Shown here one piece after another: positions 6,549 through 10,777 of a stretch of DNA of 10,777 nt (within the stretch, counting starts at the first letter, position 1; every line of letters begins with the position of its first letter). Source of the DNA: Desulfobacteraceae bacterium (lineage in GTDB: Bacteria; Desulfobacterota; DSM-4660; Desulfatiglandales; Desulfatiglandaceae); contig JAUWPC010000095.1 in NCBI GenBank assembly GCA_030611815.1, forward strand, positions 1 through 10,777, written 5' to 3'. A program made the position numbers and the translations under genes. The notes under the pieces are model-generated. The model made no database searches and was not told the origin of the DNA. It saw only the letters and a program-made list of their open reading frames with translations.

Positions 6549-8714
6549 ATGAATAATCCTATTACATTTTTTGCTGTTACGCCAAAGGGTGTTGAAACCC
6601 TTCTGGTTAACGAACTGAAAAGTCTTGGCGCTGGAGAAGTAAAACAGTCAAGGTCGGGCGCCTTTTTCCAGGGAGACCTGGAAATGGGCTATCGGGCCTG
6701 TCTATGGCTGCGAACCGCAAACAGGGTACTTTTGCCGATCGCGAGCTTTCGGGCCGAAACTCCGGAGGATCTGTACCAGGGGGTGCAAAATATCCGCTGG
6801 ACCGAACATCTCAATCCGAACGGTTCCCTTGCCGTTGATTTCAAGTCTTCCCGTTCAAAAATCAATCATACCCGATATGGGGCGTTGAAGGTAAAAGACG
6901 CCATTGTAGACCAGTTTCGCGATCAATTTGGAAAGAGACCTTCAGTGAATCGCTCCAGACCCGATATCAGGGTAAACGTTTATCTTTTGGGGGATGAAGC
7001 GACCATCAGCCTTGATCTTTCCGGGGAAAGTCTGCACAAACGAGGATACAGGACAGAGCCGGGGGAGGCCCCCCTGAAAGAAAACCTGGCCGCCGCGATT
7101 TTGATACGCTCTAACTGGCCGGAGATAGCAAGAAGGGGAGGGGGCTTGGTTGATCCAATGACCGGTTCCGGAACCCTGCCGATCGAGGCTGCCTTAATGG
7201 CTTCCGATTCTGCGCCTTCTCTTTTGCGGGATTATTTCGGCTTTCTAAAGTGGAAGGGGCATAGGCCGGAAATATGGGAAAGACTCCTTGAAGAAGCCGA
7301 GGAGAGGAAATCGGCGGGTCTGCAGAAACTTCCACCTATTGTGGGTTATGACGCCGACTCAAAGGGGGTTAAGAACGCTTTTGTTAGTTTGGAACGCGTT
7401 GGATTGAGAGGGTTTGTCCATTTTGAAAGGAGGGAATTTGCCGCCTGTGTTCCGCATCCTAAGATGAAGGATGTCCCTGGATTAGTGATTTTAAATCCAC
7501 CCTATGGAGAGCGACTCGGGGAACTCAGAGAGTTGAGGCCGCTCTACGCAAACATAGGCAGGCGCCTGAAGGAGCATTTTCGGGGGTGGAGAGCGAGCCT
7601 TTTTACCGGTAATGTTGATCTGGGAAAAGGGATGGGCCTTAGGGCGGAAAAGAAATATTCTCTCTACAACGGGGCTCTTGAATGCAAGCTCTTGAATTTC
7701 AAAATCGAGCCGGAATGGTTTGTAGAGACGGAACATCGTATCTTCAGGCCTGAGTTGGCCGGGACCCTGACAAAGCCTGACCCTGCGACGGAGATGTTTG
7801 CCAATCGTCTGAGAAAAAACCTGAAAAGGCTTAAAAAAAAGTTTAAAAAGGAAAACATAACCTGCTTCAGGGTTTATGATCAGGATCTCCCTGAGTATGC
7901 AGTTGCCGTTGATATCTACGGAAAATGGGTTCATGTCCAGGAATATAAGGCCCCGAATACGGTTGATCCCGAAAAGGCGGAAGCCCGACTGAAGGATGTA
8001 CTCTTGGTCCTGCCTGATTTGCTTGATGCCCCTCGAGAAAATATTTTCTTGAAAGAGCGAAGACGTCAGAAAGGGAAGGCCCAGTACGGGAAACAGGGAG
8101 AGGGTGGGATTTTCCACCAGGTTGATGAAAAAGATTGCAGATTTTTAGTCAATTTTACCGACTACATAGATACCGGTCTTTTTCTTGACCAAAGGATAAT
8201 CCGCTCTATGATTAGAGATCTGGCCGGGGGGAAACGATTCCTGAATCTCTTTGCCTATACAGGAACTGCAACGGTTTATGCCGCCAAAGGGGGTGCTAAA
8301 TCGACAACTTCTGTGGATGCCTCCAAAGTATACTTACGTTGGGCAAAGAGGAATCTGGCCCTGAACGGTTTCGGCTACAACCGGCATTTTTTTCAGCATG
8401 CCGACTGTTTGAACTGGTTGAAGAGTACAAAACAGAGATACGATCTCATTTTCCTTGATCCCCCTACCTTCTCAAATTCAAAGAAGTTAAAGAGGATCTT
8501 TGATGTCCAAAAGGATCATGTTGAATTGATCCGGCTTGTTGCAAGGCTGCTGGAAAAGGATGGAATAATTCTGTTTTCCAATAACTACCGCAAATTCAAG
8601 ATGGATCTTGCCGGCCTAAACGAATTTCAGATCGAAGACCTTTCAAGGACCACGCTGCCGCCCGATTTTGAAAGGAAGCCTAAAAGCCACAACTGCTGGA
8701 AGATTACAAATTAA
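6549..8714 (+). CDS. rlmKL: Fused 23S rRNA guanine methyltransferase RlmKL
   Basis: Bifunctional SAM-dependent enzyme. In E. coli RlmKL the RlmL half makes m2G2445 and the RlmK half makes m7G2069 in 23S rRNA during 50S assembly. From the ATG at 6549 the protein has 721 aa (E. coli about 702). It has an N-terminal ferredoxin-like/THUMP region (about 1-160), then the RlmL Rossmann domain with DPMTGSGT (202-209) and the catalytic NPPYG (316-320). A lysine-rich joint (RLRKNLKRLKKKFKK) leads into the RlmK domain with NLFAYTGTATVYAA (566-579) and the FLDPPTFSNSKK loop (from about 635). Both catalytic motifs are intact, so both activities are expected. Start: the frame is open from a TTG at 6501 and has another ATG at 6525. 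The ATG at 6549 best matches the family N-terminus (ITFFAVTPKGVETLL) but has only a weak, distant AGG, while TTG 6501 has GGGGAT upstream. Confidence 0.95.
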   Translation: MNNPITFFAVTPKGVETLLVNELKSLGAGEVKQSRSGAFFQGDLEMGYRACLWLRTANRVLLPIASFRAETPEDLYQGVQNIRWTEHLNPNGSLAVDFKSSRSKINHTRYGALKVKDAIVDQFRDQFGKRPSVNRSRPDIRVNVYLLGDEATISLDLSGESLHKRGYRTEPGEAPLKENLAAAILIRSNWPEIARRGGGLVDPMTGSGTLPIEAALMASDSAPSLLRDYFGFLKWKGHRPEIWERLLEEAEERKSAGLQKLPPIVGYDADSKGVKNAFVSLERVGLRGFVHFERREFAACVPHPKMKDVPGLVILNPPYGERLGELRELRPLYANIGRRLKEHFRGWRASLFTGNVDLGKGMGLRAEKKYSLYNGALECKLLNFKIEPEWFVETEHRIFRPELAGTLTKPDPATEMFANRLRKNLKRLKKKFKKENITCFRVYDQDLPEYAVAVDIYGKWVHVQEYKAPNTVDPEKAEARLKDVLLVLPDLLDAPRENIFLKERRRQKGKAQYGKQGEGGIFHQVDEKDCRFLVNFTDYIDTGLFLDQRIIRSMIRDLAGGKRFLNLFAYTGTATVYAAKGGAKSTTSVDASKVYLRWAKRNLALNGFGYNRHFFQHADCLNWLKSTKQRYDLIFLDPPTFSNSKKLKRIFDVQKDHVELIRLVARLLEKDGIILFSNNYRKFKMDLAGLNEFQIEDLSRTTLPPDFERKPKSHNCWKITN

Positions 8715-9085
8715 GGGTTCATGCCGGAATAAGTTACATAAATCGTTATAACTCCTTGACAAGAGATGGGAAATGCAATATCCTCCTCAAACACTACTGG
8801 GAAGATAAGAGCTAATTGCCACAAGATTTTGCCCCTGGAAGGGTTCATATAATTGCTACAGCGGGTAAATAGCGGAGATGCGATCAATGAGCGGGGTGGA
8901 TTGGCCAAAGGAAGGTTCCCCTATAACATATTGAAGTTCTTTTGAAATTATGATAAGCAGCAGCGAGGGTGTTACATCACAACCGGGAAGATTGTGGTTT
9001 ATTGAAAGTTGCTCAATTTTAGCGGTGGGATTAAGCGGAAGGTCGGTTTTTTCATTTCAACATTTCAAAAGAAGGAGGGTATAAC
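8715..9085. other. Gene-free spacer upstream of HU gene
   Basis: No coding frame or RNA gene is recognised in these 371 bp. Things seen: an imperfect palindrome AGTTACATA...TATAACT at 8732-8753; TTGACA (8756-8761) 17 bp before TATCCT (8779-8784), a weak promoter candidate; the 10-bp direct repeat AAGGGTTCAT at 8713-8722 and 8839-8848; and the HU Shine-Dalgarno (AAGGAGGG) just before 9086. The HU promoter presumably lies here, which would give a long leader if it is the 8756 site. Confidence 0.5.
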
Positions 9086-9352
9086 ATGAACAAAGGGGAT
9101 TTAGTAAGTGAGGTGGCCAAGGTTGTTAGCACCAAGAAAGAAGCCCTGGCGGCAGTGGATTGTGTTTTTTCAAGCATCACCAAGGCCCTGAAAAAGAAGC
9201 AGAAGGTCACGCTGATTGGTTTCGGGACATTCAAGGTAGACAAGAGGAAGGCAAGGAAAGGGGTAAACCCGCAAACCGGTGAGAAGATCAAGATCAAGGC
9301 GAAAAGGGTGCCCAAATTTGTGCCTGGTAAGGCCTTAAAGGAAGCTGTTTAG
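9086..9352 (+). CDS. hup: HU-family histone-like DNA-binding protein
   Basis: Small basic nucleoid protein that binds and bends DNA as a dimer. At 88 residues it has the usual HU length (about 90). The N-terminal helical dimer part is MNKGDLVSEVAK...; the beta-arm region carries the family signature GFGTFKVDKRKARKGVNPQTGEKIKIKAKRVPKF, followed by GKALKEAV. The NPQTG tip with the intercalating Pro is present. It looks like HU rather than IHF. A cysteine (VDCVF, about residue 27) in the helical part is unusual for HU. A strong Shine-Dalgarno (AAGGAGGG) precedes the ATG, and an intrinsic terminator begins 27 bp after the stop, consistent with an abundant single-gene transcript. Confidence 0.95.
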   Translation: MNKGDLVSEVAKVVSTKKEALAAVDCVFSSITKALKKKQKVTLIGFGTFKVDKRKARKGVNPQTGEKIKIKAKRVPKFVPGKALKEAV

Positions 9353-9378
9353 CGCGAAGCATTGAGATCGGATTGCAT

Positions 9379-9427
9379 AAAGGCCCTCATTGGGAAGAGG
9401 TCTCTTTCCGATGGGGGCCTTTTTTTA
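9379..9427 (+). terminator. Intrinsic terminator after HU gene
   Basis: AAAGGCCCTCAT (9379-9390) pairs with ATGGGGGCCTTT (9411 onward). A second inner stem (GGAAGAG with CTCTTTCC) extends it, and a T-run to 9426 follows. The hairpin end is only 16 nt from the cooC start codon. Confidence 0.9.
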
Positions 9428-9442
9428 TGAAGGAGACGATTT

Positions 9443-10204
9443 ATGAAGATTGCCGTGAGTGGCAAGGGGGGCGTGGGCAAGACTACCTTTGCCTCTTTCT
9501 TGATCAGGGCCCTGGCAGACGAGGGAAGAAAGGTCCTGGCTATCGACGCAGACCCTGATGCAAATCTGGCCCAGGCCCTCGGGGTCAAGAACAGCGATGA
9601 AATCGTGCCGATTTCACAGATGAAGGAGCTGATTGAAGAGAGGACCGAGGCGAAGGTGGGGAGCATGGGATCATTTTTTAAACTGAATCCCAAGGTCAAT
9701 GACCTCCCTGATAGGCTGTCCGTTGAGGTTGATGGAGTAAAAGTGATGGTGATGGGTGGCGTAAAAACAGGGGGGGCAGGGTGTATATGCCCTGAAAGCA
9801 CCCTTCTCAAAAGGCTCGTGGGCCATATTGTATTGGCCAGGGACGAGGCGGTGGTCTTAGATATGGAGGCGGGTCTGGAGCATTTGGGGAGAGGAACGGC
9901 TATGAATGTGGACAGATTAATAGTCGTTGTGGAGCCTGGTAGACGAAGTATTGAGACTGCCAATCAAGTACGCAGATTAGCCGGGGATATCGGTATCAAA
10001 AATTTGAGTTTTGTTGGAAATAAGATACGATCAGAAAAAGACAGGGAGTTTCTTCTAAAGGAGATGCCCGATTTCGAATTCTTGGGCTTCATGCCATACC
10101 GGAGCGCGATCATTGAGGCGGATCTTGATGGTGTCCCCCCTTTTGAAAAGGACAAAGAGTGCCTCGATATAGTTAAAGCGATGCTCGAGAAATTGCGTAA
10201 TTAA
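9443..10204 (+). CDS. cooC: CooC-family nickel-insertion ATPase for CO dehydrogenase
   Basis: MinD/ParA-type P-loop ATPase. CooC proteins use ATP to help load Ni into the C-cluster of anaerobic CO dehydrogenase, and a dimer binds the metal through a CxC motif. Seen here: deviant Walker A SGKGGVGKTT (6-15), switch IDADPDANL (34-42), the CooC-diagnostic GGAGCICPE with Cys114 and Cys116, Walker B-like VVLDMEAGLEHLGRGTA (about 137-153), and a GNKIRSEKD nucleotide-binding segment. The 253-aa length fits the family. The ATG at 9443 has AAGGAGA 7 nt upstream. It lies only 16 nt after a strong terminator and 13 bp before serC. No CODH or acetyl-CoA synthase gene is in the window, so its client is inferred from the family. 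MinD-type apparatus proteins lack the CxC motif, which favours CooC. Confidence 0.92.
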   Translation: MKIAVSGKGGVGKTTFASFLIRALADEGRKVLAIDADPDANLAQALGVKNSDEIVPISQMKELIEERTEAKVGSMGSFFKLNPKVNDLPDRLSVEVDGVKVMVMGGVKTGGAGCICPESTLLKRLVGHIVLARDEAVVLDMEAGLEHLGRGTAMNVDRLIVVVEPGRRSIETANQVRRLAGDIGIKNLSFVGNKIRSEKDREFLLKEMPDFEFLGFMPYRSAIIEADLDGVPPFEKDKECLDIVKAMLEKLRN

Positions 10205-10217
10205 AGGAGAAAGAAAT

Positions 10218-10777
10218 ATGGGGAAAAGAATATATAATTTTAATGCCGGTCCTGCTGCATTGCCTTTGCCTGTTTTAGAAGAAATCCAGGCAGAGCTTAT
10301 TGATTTCAAGGGTTCCGGGATGTCTATCTTAGAAGTGAGCCATCGTTCAAAGTGGTTTGACGATGTTATCAATGAGGCTGTTAAAAGAACGGAAAGGCTT
10401 CTTGGTCTTGGCGACGATTTTCATGTCCTGTTTATCCAGGGGGGCGCCAGCCTGCAGTTCTGCATGATACCTATGAATTTAGGGTTAGAGGGGAGGCCTG
10501 TAGATTATATAAACACCGGCACCTGGTCAACCAAGGCAATTAAAGAGGCTGAGATCCAGGGAAAGGATGTGCGTTTAATCGCATCTTCTGAAGATAAGGG
10601 TTTTTCATATATCCCAAAGGAGTTCACCATTGACGGAGATGCTTCATATCTCCACTTTACTTCAAACAATACCATCAAAGGTACCCAGTGGTCCCAATTC
10701 CCTGATGCGGCTGACATACCCCTTGTCTGTGACATGTCTTCTGACATTATGAGCCGGCCCTTTGATGTTGCTCCTTT
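10218..10777 (+). CDS. serC: Phosphoserine aminotransferase, 5' part (cut by window end)
   Basis: PLP-dependent aminotransferase converting 3-phosphohydroxypyruvate and glutamate to 3-phosphoserine and 2-oxoglutarate in serine synthesis (in many bacteria it also serves pyridoxine synthesis). About 186 codons are visible, roughly half of the usual 360. Motifs: N-terminal YNFNAGPAALP; SILEVSHRSKWFDDV; the PLP-phosphate loop FIQGGASLQF; NTGTWSTKA; and LVCDMSSDIMSRPFDV, whose Asp should hold the pyridine nitrogen. The PLP-binding lysine would lie about 25 residues past the window end. The ATG has AAAGGAG 8 nt upstream and lies 13 bp after the cooC stop, so the two are almost certainly co-transcribed. 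Confidence 0.95.
   Translation, partial: MGKRIYNFNAGPAALPLPVLEEIQAELIDFKGSGMSILEVSHRSKWFDDVINEAVKRTERLLGLGDDFHVLFIQGGASLQFCMIPMNLGLEGRPVDYINTGTWSTKAIKEAEIQGKDVRLIASSEDKGFSYIPKEFTIDGDASYLHFTSNNTIKGTQWSQFPDAADIPLVCDMSSDIMSRPFDVAP

Noticed and set aside
7491..8117. 208-codon minus-strand open frame inside rlmKL
   Set aside because: It lies antisense to conserved RlmKL motifs, has no recognisable domain, and is a shadow of the real gene.
8711..8908. 65-codon minus-strand open frame after rlmKL
   Set aside because: It lacks a Shine-Dalgarno and any recognisable motif. It could be a gene remnant, but nothing supports that.
8820..8925. Possible tRNA-like segment with GGTTC in the spacer before hup
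   Set aside because: No acceptor stem, anticodon arm or matching T-arm could be built around it.
9349..9963. 204-codon minus-strand open frame over the terminator and cooC
   Set aside because: It is antisense to the CooC Walker A and CxC regions, has low-complexity Ser/Thr/Pro content, and runs through a strong terminator. It is a shadow frame.
1..10777. CRISPR array, defence system, prophage or toxin-antitoxin pair
   Set aside because: There are no evenly spaced direct repeats, and no nuclease, integrase or toxin-antitoxin-like small genes were found on either strand.

Overview
The window looks like a stretch of chromosome from an anaerobic, probably sulfate-reducing or syntrophic, Desulfobacterota (deltaproteobacterial) organism. 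The grounds are a CooC-type nickel ATPase (CO dehydrogenase maturation), a PAS/PAS/GAF histidine kinase with a Cys-rich insert, an MJ0042-type zinc-ribbon/DUF3426-like membrane protein, moderate G+C, and many short palindromic repeats between genes. This taxonomic placement is inference: there is no rRNA gene or other marker to fix it.

Layout. Bases 1-308 hold palindromic element A (71-214) just upstream of a soluble sensor histidine kinase (309-2642). A PaaI-like hotdog thioesterase (2663-3106) follows 20 bp later, probably in the same transcript. The gap 3107-3408 carries a candidate promoter that overlaps the thioesterase stop codon, palindromic element B (3133-3275) and a short GC-rich hairpin. 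Next come hypoxanthine phosphoribosyltransferase (3409-3924, TTG start) and a zinc-ribbon, single-pass membrane protein (3996-5078). The latter converges with, and overlaps by 38 bp, a minus-strand monoacylglycerol-lipase-like hydrolase (5041-5937). The 611-bp gap 5938-6548 has no convincing gene but holds a third inverted-repeat element, C (6233-6442), with a perfect palindrome nested in it. Then come the fused 23S rRNA methyltransferase RlmKL (6549-8714), a gene-free stretch (8715-9085), an HU-type nucleoid protein (9086-9352) with a strong intrinsic terminator, CooC (9443-10204), and the 5' part of phosphoserine aminotransferase SerC (10218 to the window end).

Most of the genes are ordinary housekeeping genes. 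Two things stand out. First, elements A and B share a core that is about 97% identical and have the same 33 + 73/74 + 37 bp geometry. Their terminal arms are only about half identical, yet each copy's arms still pair with each other. All three elements (A, B, C) end in 5'-AGTGYC or a one-base variant of it. Second, the histidine kinase carries a five-cysteine insert (C-X9-C-X6-C-X2-C-X5-C) inside its ATP-binding domain, between the last glycine box and the final beta strand, which suggests a metal- or redox-responsive catalytic domain. I see no defence system, CRISPR array, tRNA, rRNA or transposase gene.
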